A stretch of 64,000 nt of DNA from Gammaproteobacteria bacterium (lineage in GTDB: Bacteria; Pseudomonadota; Gammaproteobacteria; Burkholderiales; Burkholderiaceae_C), in NCBI GenBank assembly GCA_018815325.1, contig JAHIYE010000019.1, positions 62,001-126,000 of the forward strand, given 5' to 3'. A program made the translations under genes and the position numbers. Positions 18,301 through 25,249 of the stretch are shown one piece after another. The stretch's first letter is position 1, and each line of letters begins with the position of its first letter. The notes under the pieces were generated by a model. It was not told where the DNA came from. It made no database searches and was given only the letters and a program-made list of their open reading frames with translations.

Positions 18301-19500
18301 GGGGCGATGGAATACCTGCCGACGCGAATGGCCATCCGTGCCCAGGAGCTGACGGTGGCTGGGCGCAAGCTGAACAAGATCGTGGTGGGAGGATCGCGCG
18401 AAGGCTTGACATGGCGGGCAAACCTGGACGCCACCGAGCTCAACGGCTACTTGGAGTACCGCCAGTCAGCCGGTGACGAGGCAGGCCGACTCCATGCCCG
18501 ACTGGCGCGCCTGACGCTGGCGCCGTCATCCGCGACCGAGGTGGAGGCTTTGCTGGGTCAGCAGCCGGCCAGTATCCCTGCCCTTGATATCGTGGTGGAC
18601 GATCTGGAGCTGCGCGGCAAGAAAATGGGACGCGTGGAGATCGAAGCGGTGAACCGCGGTGCAGGCTCCGTGGTGCGTGAAGCCGGGGTGCGGGAGTGGC
18701 GGCTCAACAAGCTCAATGTGCTGACGCCAGAGGCGATGTTCACGGCGACAGGCAACTGGACGGCGATCAACGCGCAAAGTGGTGCCACGAAGCCATCGGG
18801 CAGTGAAAAGCGCCGCACCGTGATGAATTTCAAGCTGGAGATCAACGATGCCGGTGAGTTGCTGACACGGTATGGCATGAAAGAGGTGGTTCGTCGCGGC
18901 AAGGGCCGGATGGAAGGCCGGGTGGCCTGGGTCGGCTCGCCTCTGTCGCTGGATTACCCGAGCCTGAGTGGTGCCTTCAATGTCAACGTGGAAAACGGAC
19001 AATTTCTCAAGGCCGATCCGGGCATTGCGAAGCTGTTGGGTGTGCTGAGCCTGCAGGCCCTGCCGCGCCGGTTGACGCTGGATTTTCGCGATGTGTTCAG
19101 CGAAGGGTTTTCCTTTGACTTCTTCAGGGGCGATGTCCTGATTGAACAAGGCATTGCAAGGACCAATAACCTCCAGATGAAGGGCGTCAATGCGGCCGTG
19201 CTGATGGAAGGGCGAGCCGATATTGCCAAGGAAACACAGGACATCAAGGTCGTGGTGGTGCCGGAAATCAATGCCGGAACAGCTTCGCTGATCGCCTCCG
19301 TGATCAACCCAGCGGTGGGTCTGGGCAGCTTCCTGGCCCAGATATTCCTGCGCAAGCCCCTGATCCAGTCGGCGACCCAGGAGTTCAGCATCACCGGGCC
19401 CTGGGCAGATCCGAAGATCACCAAGGTTGAACACAATCCTGCCAGCAAGACAGACAACGCCGGGGCCCAACCCGACGCGCAGCGGGAGACCCGGCCATGA
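15346..19500 (+). CDS. yhdP: YhdP/AsmA-like family protein (phospholipid transport candidate)
   Basis: Very large (1384 aa) inner-membrane-anchored periplasmic protein. One N-terminal transmembrane helix (about residues 18-42, WALWLMVFIGFSLVVAWGVL) is followed by a long beta-rich DUF3971/AsmA-like body. E. coli YhdP, with TamB and YdbH, forms bridge-like proteins that move phospholipid to the outer membrane; transfer of that role is by family. The ATG at 15346 is used because the open frame upstream overlaps glnE. The last bases overlap the nitrilase start (ATGA), so the two are probably translationally coupled. Confidence 0.92.
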   Translation: MNDSQPTRSPLMRAASVTVRWALWLMVFIGFSLVVAWGVLHLLIVPRIGELRPQIENRATQVLGIPVRIESITARSVGIIPSFELTGVALFDTEGREVLRLPRVLASLSPGSLWNLGFQQLFIDQPVLSIRRTANGKIYVAGLDVSSNQQDDNSMAEWLFSQAEFAIHNGTIEWTDDMRGVPTLTLQQVDFVLRNGLRQHSARLDATPPSEWGDRFSLMAKLREPLWSIHHGNWRDWEGQLYADFERVDVSALRRHAQLGVDVSQGNGALRAWVDVIRGRVVGATADVALAEVGVKLGAKLQPLELQSVAGRLGGRLLSAGFEFSTEGLQFYTRDGMRWPGGNVRVSYFDAQGRAPARGELTADKLDLAALAQIANRMPLGDDLHATLLNYAPKGLVERIQASWQGPFSTLEKFEAKGRVIQLEVASRPGKNQGTRPSTQESPGTPGIRGASVDFQLTQTGGRATIALERGAIDLPGVFEESELVFDQLTTDTQWQIEGQRISVQLPNLKFSNADAQGEAQIKWHTSDPAVSGARSRWPGVLDVQGSLSRANGARVYRYLPLVLDQNVRTYVHQAVLKGQASGVKFKIKGDLHDMPFADARQGEFRVTAKVSDATYAYVPRYLQAANDLPWPPLTQVSGELVFDRASLQIKGARATVGGASGLQVTGAEAQIQDLGKTVVKVQLQARGPLADVLGVVNGSPLAAMTDRVLGRASAAGQADYSLRLNLPLAALDKSSVQGSVTLANNEVQITPDSPRLSRARGVISFSEKGFSIAAGQARMLGGDVRIEGGSVATQATTAPGRLPPASVVLRAQGSLSAEGLQQARELGPMVQLAARASGSTQYSAVLGFRRGVPELLISSNLQGLALALPEPLNKSASTLLPVRYESALVRDASSSAGGGPGRLLDQVQLDIGRLLSAQYVRDVSGSEPHVLRGAMGVGLPLGEQVPMPAEGVTANIQVGRLDLDAWMAVLPSSPTPVSTRADGRGAMEYLPTRMAIRAQELTVAGRKLNKIVVGGSREGLTWRANLDATELNGYLEYRQSAGDEAGRLHARLARLTLAPSSATEVEALLGQQPASIPALDIVVDDLELRGKKMGRVEIEAVNRGAGSVVREAGVREWRLNKLNVLTPEAMFTATGNWTAINAQSGATKPSGSEKRRTVMNFKLEINDAGELLTRYGMKEVVRRGKGRMEGRVAWVGSPLSLDYPSLSGAFNVNVENGQFLKADPGIAKLLGVLSLQALPRRLTLDFRDVFSEGFSFDFFRGDVLIEQGIARTNNLQMKGVNAAVLMEGRADIAKETQDIKVVVVPEINAGTASLIASVINPAVGLGSFLAQIFLRKPLIQSATQEFSITGPWADPKITKVEHNPASKTDNAGAQPDAQRETRP

Positions 19501-20321
19501 AGGTGGCCGCGATCCAGATGGTGTCGGGGTCGGACCTGGGCACCAACCTCTTGCATGCCAAAACCTTGCTCGCACAAGCTGCAAAGGCCGGGGTCGAGCT
19601 GGCGGTGCTGCCGGAATACTTTTGCCTGCTGGGCAACAAGGACACCGACAAACTGACGATCCAGGAGCCGTATGGTGCAGGCCCCATCCAGCAGTTTCTC
19701 TCGGCTGCGGCGCGGGAACTCCGGCTCTGGATCGTGGGTGGCAGCCTGCCACTGGCCCTGGCCCCGGAAGCCTCGGGTGCGCAGGTATACAACAGCTGTC
19801 TGGTGTATTCACCCGACGGCGTGTGTGTGGCACGCTACGACAAGATCCATCTGTTTCGCTTCGACAACGGACACGAGCGCTATGACGAGTCACGTGTACT
19901 GTTGAAGGGTGCCCTGCCGGCGACCTTCGAGGTGACCTCGCGTGCGGGTCAGCGCTGGCGCCTGGGGCTCAGCATCTGCTATGACCTGCGCTTTCCCGAG
20001 CTCTACCGCAGCTATGCGCAAGCGGGCGTCGATGTGCTGCTTGTGCCGAGCGCTTTCACCCGCACCACGGGCCAGGCGCACTGGGAGGTGCTGCTGCGCG
20101 CCCGCGCCATCGAAAACCTGGCGTTTGTCGTGGCCGCAGCACAGGGCGGCACGCATGACAACGGCCGACGAACTTGGGGTCATTCCATGTTGGTGGACCC
20201 ATGGGGGGAGATCCTTGCACAGCGCCCCGAGTTGGAGGGGGTGGTGCTGGCTGAACTGGATCCTGTCTTGCTGACACAATGCCGCACCCGCTTGCCGGCA
20301 TTGGAGCATCGCACGCTGTGA
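19497..20321 (+). CDS. Carbon-nitrogen hydrolase family protein (Nit/omega-amidase type)
   Basis: The 274-aa nitrilase-superfamily amidase has the complete Glu-Lys-Cys triad: Glu in LPEYFCLLG (~residue 40), Lys in YDKIHLFRFD (~119) and Cys in LGLSICYDLRFPELYRSY (~162). This sequence pattern is that of the Nit1/Nit2 branch, whose members hydrolyse deaminated glutathione or alpha-keto-amides. It overlaps yhdP by 4 nt and the sensor kinase gene by 4 nt, so the three genes form a transcription unit. Confidence 0.92.
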   Translation: MKVAAIQMVSGSDLGTNLLHAKTLLAQAAKAGVELAVLPEYFCLLGNKDTDKLTIQEPYGAGPIQQFLSAAARELRLWIVGGSLPLALAPEASGAQVYNSCLVYSPDGVCVARYDKIHLFRFDNGHERYDESRVLLKGALPATFEVTSRAGQRWRLGLSICYDLRFPELYRSYAQAGVDVLLVPSAFTRTTGQAHWEVLLRARAIENLAFVVAAAQGGTHDNGRRTWGHSMLVDPWGEILAQRPELEGVVLAELDPVLLTQCRTRLPALEHRTL

Positions 20322-22324
20322 ACGCAGAAGCCTTTGATTCCTCGCGGATACCGTTTGGGCGCCGCCGCCGTTTTCTTTGGGCCTCCCTGCTGCTGCTGGT
20401 CGTGGCCCTGTTGGTGATGCTGGTCTGGTTGGCAGGACGCTACGAAGCCAGCCAGGTGCAGACACGGCTGGAGCGTGATGCGGCAGATGCCGTGGGGGAC
20501 ATTCGGGCCAGATTGATCCGCAATGTGCAAAGCCTGCAAGCCCTGCAATTCAATGACCCGACGCCCAATGCGTGGCGCAACGAAGCTGGGACGTTTTTGC
20601 GTCAGCATCGCGAGCTGGTGCGCATGGAGTGGCGTGACAATGAACTCCGCACGCTGTCGCATGCGGACACGCCGTTTCGTTCATCGGTATTCGCCCGTTA
20701 TGGGCGCGACAGTGCCCACAGTGAAGTCCTGCAGGCATGTCGCACGGCACGGCGCTTCAGCGGGCCGGCGTATTCGAGCAGTTATTTCGTGCCGCTGGTT
20801 GACGGACTCGGCATGGAGGTGCTGGAACTGTGTCTGCCGCTGGTCAAGGCGGGGCAGCCCGCCGGCTATCTGCTGGCGACCTACGCACTGCAGGAGTTGC
20901 TGGACGATCTGATCGACGGACAGCGGGTGCGTGGTTACGAAATCTCTTTCACCGAAGGTGACGGCACGCGGCTGGCGGTTCGAGGTACCAGCCGCAAAGG
21001 CAGTCGTGTTTTCACAGCGCAGCAGCTGCTGGATTTGCCTGGCACCACGCTGGTCTTGCGCATGGACAGCTGGCGTGCCGCACCTGATTTGTTTCCCAAT
21101 GTGCTGACGGCGCTGGTGACGGCGATGGCCATCGCCCTGGTCTCGATTCTGGCGCTTCTGGGCAAGGACATGCGACGGCGACTCAAGGCCGAGCGGGACC
21201 TGGCGGATGCGCTGGCATTCCGCAAGGCCATGGAAGACTCGCTCGTAACCGGCTTGCGCGCACGGGACCTGCAAGGGCATATCACCTACGTGAACCCGGC
21301 CTTTTGCCAGATGCTGGGGTTCAGCGCCGAAGAGTTGCTGGGCCAGAGCGACCCGGCCCCGTACTGGCCCCCCGAGCTGGTGGATGAATACCAGAAGCGC
21401 CAGGCGATTCGGCTGGCGGGCGATTTGCCGCCGCGTGAGGGCTTCGAGTCCGTTTTCATGCGCAAGGATGGCTCGCGTTTCCCGGTGCTCATCATTGAGG
21501 CCCCGCTCATCAATGCGCAGGGCGTGCAGACCGGCTGGATGAGCGCCTTTCTGGACATCAGCGAACAGCGGCGCGTCGAGGAGCTTTCGCGTGCGAGCCA
21601 TGAGCGCCTGCAGGCCACGGCCCGTCTTGCCACCGTGGGCGAGATGGCTTCGCTGCTGAGTCATGAGTTGAACCAGCCGTTGGCAGCCATTTCAGGCTAT
21701 GCCACGGGCTCGCTCAACATGCTGCGTGACGGACCCCACACCACGGCGGACCTGTCGCTGGCCTTGCGACGAATTTCGGAGCAGGCGGAGCGTGCTGGCA
21801 AGGTCATCAAGAGCGTGCATGACTTCGTGCGCCGCCGCGACCAGGTCCGTGAGGTGGTGGCGCCCCAAGTGCTGCTCGACGCCATTTTGCCGCTGATCAG
21901 CCTGCAGGCGCGCAAGTTGTCGGTGCAGGTGAAGACGCACATTGAACCGGACTTGCCCAAGGTCCTGTGCGACCGGACGATGGTCGAACAGGTGCTGCTC
22001 AACCTGGCGCGCAATGGCATGCAGTCGATGGATCGCCCGGACATCAAGCGTCGCCTGCTGCAACTGCGTGTGGCCCGTGCGAAGACGCCTGGCAGGGAGC
22101 ACTGGGTTGAGTTCTCCGTCAGCGATGGTGGTCACGGCATTACCCCGGAGGTGGAAGAGCAGTTGTTTACCCCCTTCTTCACCACCAAGGCCGAGGGCAT
22201 GGGGCTGGGACTGAGCCTGTGCCGCACTGTCGCCGAACAGCACGGCGGCCTGCTGGCCTTCAAGCCGAATGAGCCGCAGGGGACCACGTTTACTTTCAGC
22301 CTGCCCGCCAGTGGCATGACATAA
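20318..22324 (+). CDS. PAS-containing sensor histidine kinase
   Basis: The 668-aa membrane sensor kinase has a transmembrane helix near residues 15-38 (ASLLLLVVALLVMLVWLAG), a periplasmic sensor region of about 220 residues, and a second helix near 270. A PAS domain (~300-415, DLQGHITYVNPAFCQMLGFS) and a HisKA/HATPase core follow. The phospho-acceptor is in LLSHELNQPLAAISGY; the ATP-binding boxes are DGGHGITPEVEEQLF, FFTTKAEGMGLGLSLC and GTTFTF. A GTG at 20318 overlapping the previous stop (GTGA) is chosen; an ATG-like start at 20279 in the same frame would add 13 residues. Its partner regulator follows after 9 bp. The signal is unknown. Confidence 0.9.
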   Translation: MNAEAFDSSRIPFGRRRRFLWASLLLLVVALLVMLVWLAGRYEASQVQTRLERDAADAVGDIRARLIRNVQSLQALQFNDPTPNAWRNEAGTFLRQHRELVRMEWRDNELRTLSHADTPFRSSVFARYGRDSAHSEVLQACRTARRFSGPAYSSSYFVPLVDGLGMEVLELCLPLVKAGQPAGYLLATYALQELLDDLIDGQRVRGYEISFTEGDGTRLAVRGTSRKGSRVFTAQQLLDLPGTTLVLRMDSWRAAPDLFPNVLTALVTAMAIALVSILALLGKDMRRRLKAERDLADALAFRKAMEDSLVTGLRARDLQGHITYVNPAFCQMLGFSAEELLGQSDPAPYWPPELVDEYQKRQAIRLAGDLPPREGFESVFMRKDGSRFPVLIIEAPLINAQGVQTGWMSAFLDISEQRRVEELSRASHERLQATARLATVGEMASLLSHELNQPLAAISGYATGSLNMLRDGPHTTADLSLALRRISEQAERAGKVIKSVHDFVRRRDQVREVVAPQVLLDAILPLISLQARKLSVQVKTHIEPDLPKVLCDRTMVEQVLLNLARNGMQSMDRPDIKRRLLQLRVARAKTPGREHWVEFSVSDGGHGITPEVEEQLFTPFFTTKAEGMGLGLSLCRTVAEQHGGLLAFKPNEPQGTTFTFSLPASGMT

Positions 22325-22333
22325 CATCACCCT

Positions 22334-22966
22334 ATGCAACCCATCATTGACGCTTCCGTATTCATTGTGGACGACGACGCCGGCGTGCGCGAAGCACTGG
22401 CCTGGTTGTTGCGCTCCCGTCGCCTGCTGAGCGAAACCTACGATAGCGCCGAATCCTTCCAGCAGCGTTTTGCCGGCGGGCATGTGCCCAGTCAGCCCAG
22501 CTGTCTGCTACTTGATGTACGCATGCCGGGCATGAGTGGCCTGGCCCTGTTCGACTGGCTGGTAGAGCGGCGCATGCATCTGGCGATGCCGGTGATTTTT
22601 CTCACGGGCCACGCCGACGTGCCGACGGCCGTGGATGCGGTCAAGCGCGGGGCCTTTGATTTCTGCGAAAAGCCGTTTTCCGACAATGCGCTGGTGGACC
22701 GGATCGAGCAGGCATTGCAGCACTCGGCCAAGAGTGTGAATGAACGACGCGCCAGCGGCCAGCTGCAAGGCCGACTGGCCGAACTCACGGAGCGTGAGCG
22801 TGACGTGATGCGACTGGTGCTCGAGGGCCTGCCCAACAAGCGCATTGCCGACCAGCTCGATATCAGCGTGCGAACCGTGGAGGTACACCGTGCCCGCGTG
22901 TTCGAGAAGATGGATGTGAAGTCAGCGGTCGAGCTGGCTAACCTGTTGCGGAATGCCGAGGCATGA
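22334..22966 (+). CDS. FixJ-family (NarL/LuxR-type HTH) response regulator
   Basis: The 210-aa transcription factor has an N-terminal receiver domain: acidic pocket VDDDAG at ~12-16, phospho-acceptor Asp in LLLDVRMPGMSGL near 60, Thr in VIFLTGHADVPTAV and Lys in FCEKPF. A C-terminal LuxR-type helix-turn-helix follows (LTERERDVMRLVLEGLPNKR ... ISVRTVEVHRARVFEKM). It pairs with the preceding kinase. Regulators of this class with such kinases include FixJ, TodT and TtrR. Target genes cannot be read from the window. Confidence 0.93.
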   Translation: MQPIIDASVFIVDDDAGVREALAWLLRSRRLLSETYDSAESFQQRFAGGHVPSQPSCLLLDVRMPGMSGLALFDWLVERRMHLAMPVIFLTGHADVPTAVDAVKRGAFDFCEKPFSDNALVDRIEQALQHSAKSVNERRASGQLQGRLAELTERERDVMRLVLEGLPNKRIADQLDISVRTVEVHRARVFEKMDVKSAVELANLLRNAEA

Positions 22967-22976
22967 AGCCGCTGTT

Positions 22977-23138
22977 TCAGCGCGCCTCTTCGTCTGGACC
23001 GTGTGAGGTGGATGTCTTGTCTTCAGCCTGCCCGGTCGGAGGTAGTTCACCGCCCTTGCGGCCTGAGAACATGGTCCACCAGACGATCAGCACCAGTACC
23101 AGCATCGCGCCGAATGCTTCCAGCAAAATCAAACCCAT
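22977..23138 (-). CDS. Small single-pass membrane protein (53 aa)
   Basis: Short ORF not expected from size alone but well supported. Its ATG (23136-23138) is preceded by CAGGAG with 8 nt spacing, and the product begins MGLILLEAFGAMLVLVLIVW, a clean transmembrane helix, followed by WWTMFSGRKGG and a polar tail rich in Asp/Glu/Ser. The start codon overlaps that of mltA on the other strand by 2 bp. Small inner-membrane proteins of this type are common in Burkholderiales; function unknown. Confidence 0.65.
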   Translation of the reverse strand: MGLILLEAFGAMLVLVLIVWWTMFSGRKGGELPPTGQAEDKTSTSHGPDEEAR

Positions 23139-24294
23139 GAACCGACTCCTGTGCTGCGTATCGAGTGGGGTGATTGTAGGAGTACTGGCTGCCTGCACGA
23201 GCGCACCTATACCAAGCCCCCAGCCCTCCTTGCCGCCGGCGCCCGCCACTCGGCCGGCTGGCGTGTCCATGACGGATGACCTCGCGTCTGCCTTGCCGCC
23301 CCCGATGGTGCGGGGGAAAAGCCGCTGGACACCCGTGCATTGGTCTGAGCTGCCGGGTTTTTCTGAAGACAGCCTGCATGAGGCCTGGAATGCGTGGATC
23401 AAAAGCTGTGAACGCCCGGGCCAGGTCTTTGCCGCCCTGTGTTCCGACGTGCGGCGCCTGAGCATTGGCAGCGATCAGCAGCAGCGCGCCTGGATGGTGT
23501 CGCGCCTGCAACCCTTCCGGGTGGAGTCGCTGCAGGGTGAGGCAGAAGGATTGTTGACCAGTTATTTCGAACCCGTGATCGATGCCTCACGCACGCCCAC
23601 GGCGCAGTTCACGGTACCGCTGTACCAGCTGCCCAGCACGCTCGGCCAGCGCAAGCCCTGGTACACGCGGCAGGAAATGGACACGCTGCCGGCTGCGCAA
23701 GCCGAGCTTAGGGGGCGAGAGCTGGCTTACCTGTCAGATCCGATTGACGCCCTGGTTCTCCAGATTCAGGGTTCGGGCCGGGTACGGATGGTGCAGGCCG
23801 ATGGCAGCGTTCGCATGGTGCGCCTGGCCTACGCCGGCTCCAATGATCAGCCCTATAAAAGCGTCGGCCGCTGGCTGCTCGACCAGGGCGCGATCCAGGA
23901 TGCTTCGTGGCCAGGCATCAAGGCCTGGGCCAGGCAGAACCCCGACAAGGTGCAGGAGATGTTGTGGAGCAATCCACGCATGATCTTTTTCCGGGAAGAG
24001 CCCATGTCGGAGCTCGATGCCAGTTTCGGCCCCAGGGGGGCCCAGGGGGTACCGTTGACACCGGGCCGCTCCATTGCTGTGGACCCGGCCAGCGTGCCTT
24101 ATGGCACACCGGTCTGGCTCGCCTCTGGTGGCCCGCAGGTCACGCTGCAGCGGTTGGTACTGGCTCAGGACACGGGCAGTGCCATCGTCGGTGCCGTGCG
24201 GGCTGACTATTTTGCAGGCTGGGGTACTGAGGCGGGTGAGCTCGCAGGCCGGCTCAAGCAGCCCTTGCGCATGTGGGTGCTCTGGCCCCGCTGA
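23137..24294 (+). CDS. mltA: Membrane-bound lytic murein transglycosylase A
   Basis: Outer-membrane lipoprotein that cleaves the MurNAc-GlcNAc bond of peptidoglycan to form 1,6-anhydro ends. About 385 aa. The lipobox GVLAAC sits at about residues 16-21 of a signal sequence starting MNRLLCCVSSG. The MltA domain shows LLTSYFEPVIDASRT and SDPIDALVLQIQGSGRV; the C-terminal 3D domain shows SIAVDPASVPYGTPVWL and LAQDTGSAIVGAVRADYFAGWG, including the catalytic Asp. The ATG at 23137 gives the lipoprotein signal but has no clear Shine-Dalgarno. Confidence 0.93.
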   Translation: MNRLLCCVSSGVIVGVLAACTSAPIPSPQPSLPPAPATRPAGVSMTDDLASALPPPMVRGKSRWTPVHWSELPGFSEDSLHEAWNAWIKSCERPGQVFAALCSDVRRLSIGSDQQQRAWMVSRLQPFRVESLQGEAEGLLTSYFEPVIDASRTPTAQFTVPLYQLPSTLGQRKPWYTRQEMDTLPAAQAELRGRELAYLSDPIDALVLQIQGSGRVRMVQADGSVRMVRLAYAGSNDQPYKSVGRWLLDQGAIQDASWPGIKAWARQNPDKVQEMLWSNPRMIFFREEPMSELDASFGPRGAQGVPLTPGRSIAVDPASVPYGTPVWLASGGPQVTLQRLVLAQDTGSAIVGAVRADYFAGWGTEAGELAGRLKQPLRMWVLWPR

Positions 24295-24458
24295 AGTTCA
24301 GGCCCCAACGCACGACCACGGACCTGAATTTCGTAGTGCCCAGTCTGGATGTGCTGGTGTTGCCAGTCAGCACGCTAGCGCCAGGCGGGTGAGCGAGCGG
24401 TCTTCACTGCTGAGCTGCCGAACTTCGATTTGAAGGTTTTGCAGGAGCAGGGACGAAT

Positions 24459-24530
24459 TGCTATCTACTATTGAATTAATAGCTGTTTGCGCTTGTACAG
24501 CAAGGCCTGGAGCCCTAATTAATAGCTAAA
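24459..24530. repeat. Dispersed Comamonadaceae-type small repeat, copy B
   Basis: Contains TTAATAGCTG, GCGCTTGTACAGCAAG, CTGGAGCCC and TAATTAATAGCTAAA in the order seen, inverted, in copy C. It lies in the mltA/Lrp-gene intergenic region. The 164 bp before it (24295-24458) hold no gene I can support. Confidence 0.7.
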
Positions 24531-24545
24531 AACTGGATAGACGGT

Positions 24546-25079
24546 TTATTTTTGGCGTCTTGCAGGTTTTTTTCGGGATGTCGTGGTGGCCGGTGCAGTG
24601 CGCCGGGACGCCAGGCTTTGCAGGGGCAGGGCGCTGCTGGCCTTGACTTCGCCGAGCGAGAAGCTGGTGTGCAGGTCCTTGACGTTGGGCAGGTTGATCA
24701 GTACCGCGCGCGCAAACTGCGAGAAGCTGTCAAGATCACGCGACACCACCTGCAGCTCGAAGGTGCCGGCACCGCTGATGTAGTGGCAGGACACGACCTC
24801 GGGAATTTTGCGTATCGCCTCTTCAAGCTCCCGCGTGACGTCGCCTGAATTGCGGTCGGCATCGAGCCGCACGAAGGCGAGCACACCGAGGCCAATCTTG
24901 TGGCGGTCAATTTCGGCGTGGTAACCCTTGATGTAGCCGGCTTCCTCCAGCGCCTTGACGCGACGCCAGCACGGCGCGGCGGACAAGCCCACACGCGAGG
25001 CCAGCTCGGCATTCGTGAGACGGCCATCGAGTTGCAACTCGTTCAGGATGTCCAAGTCAAACTTGTCTATTGTTTCCAT
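24546..25079 (-). CDS. Lrp/AsnC family transcriptional regulator
   Basis: The 177-aa regulator has an N-terminal winged HTH (FDLDILNELQLDGRLTNAEL ... VGLSAAPCWRRVKALEEAGYI) and a C-terminal RAM/AsnC ligand-sensing domain (LGVLAFVRLDADR ... EVVSCHYISGAGTFELQVVS). A 25-residue basic tail rich in Ser/Thr/Arg/Lys extends beyond the usual end. It is divergent from the indolepyruvate ferredoxin oxidoreductase gene, a common pairing in which the regulator responds to amino acids and controls amino-acid catabolism. A perfect inverted repeat lies 15 bp before its start. Confidence 0.92.
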   Translation of the reverse strand: METIDKFDLDILNELQLDGRLTNAELASRVGLSAAPCWRRVKALEEAGYIKGYHAEIDRHKIGLGVLAFVRLDADRNSGDVTRELEEAIRKIPEVVSCHYISGAGTFELQVVSRDLDSFSQFARAVLINLPNVKDLHTSFSLGEVKASSALPLQSLASRRTAPATTTSRKKPARRQK

Positions 25080-25094
25080 ATTTTGTAATTTACA

Positions 25095-25111
25095 GCAAGA
25101 TTCTTTCTTGC
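25095..25111. promoter_or_regulatory. Candidate Lrp-type operator (inverted repeat)
   Basis: GCAAGA-TTCTT-TCTTGC is a perfect 6-bp inverted repeat with a 5-bp AT-rich spacer. It lies between the Lrp-type gene (start 25079) and the oxidoreductase gene (start 25250). Size and symmetry fit an Lrp/AsnC dimer site, consistent with autoregulation. Confidence 0.5.
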
Positions 25112-25249
25112 GGGCTGGTTATCCAGGAAAACTACGCAAACACTTATCCGGATTGCGGGCATACACTTCAGGTATAAAAAATGACTGGGCATGCCCTCTG
25201 GGCAAGGCCAGCCCGCCCCGTCCGGGGCCAGCCACGGAGACCTGACGAT

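Noticed and set aside
18526-19893. 455-codon open frame on the minus strand across yhdP and the nitrilase gene
   Set aside because: Crosses the yhdP-nitrilase ATGA overlap; low-complexity Arg/Pro/His translation.
24295-24458. Possible gene remnant on the minus strand after mltA
   Set aside because: A short frame ending in ...QLSSEDRSLTRLALAC looks protein-like, but it is too short and lacks a start; no family could be named.
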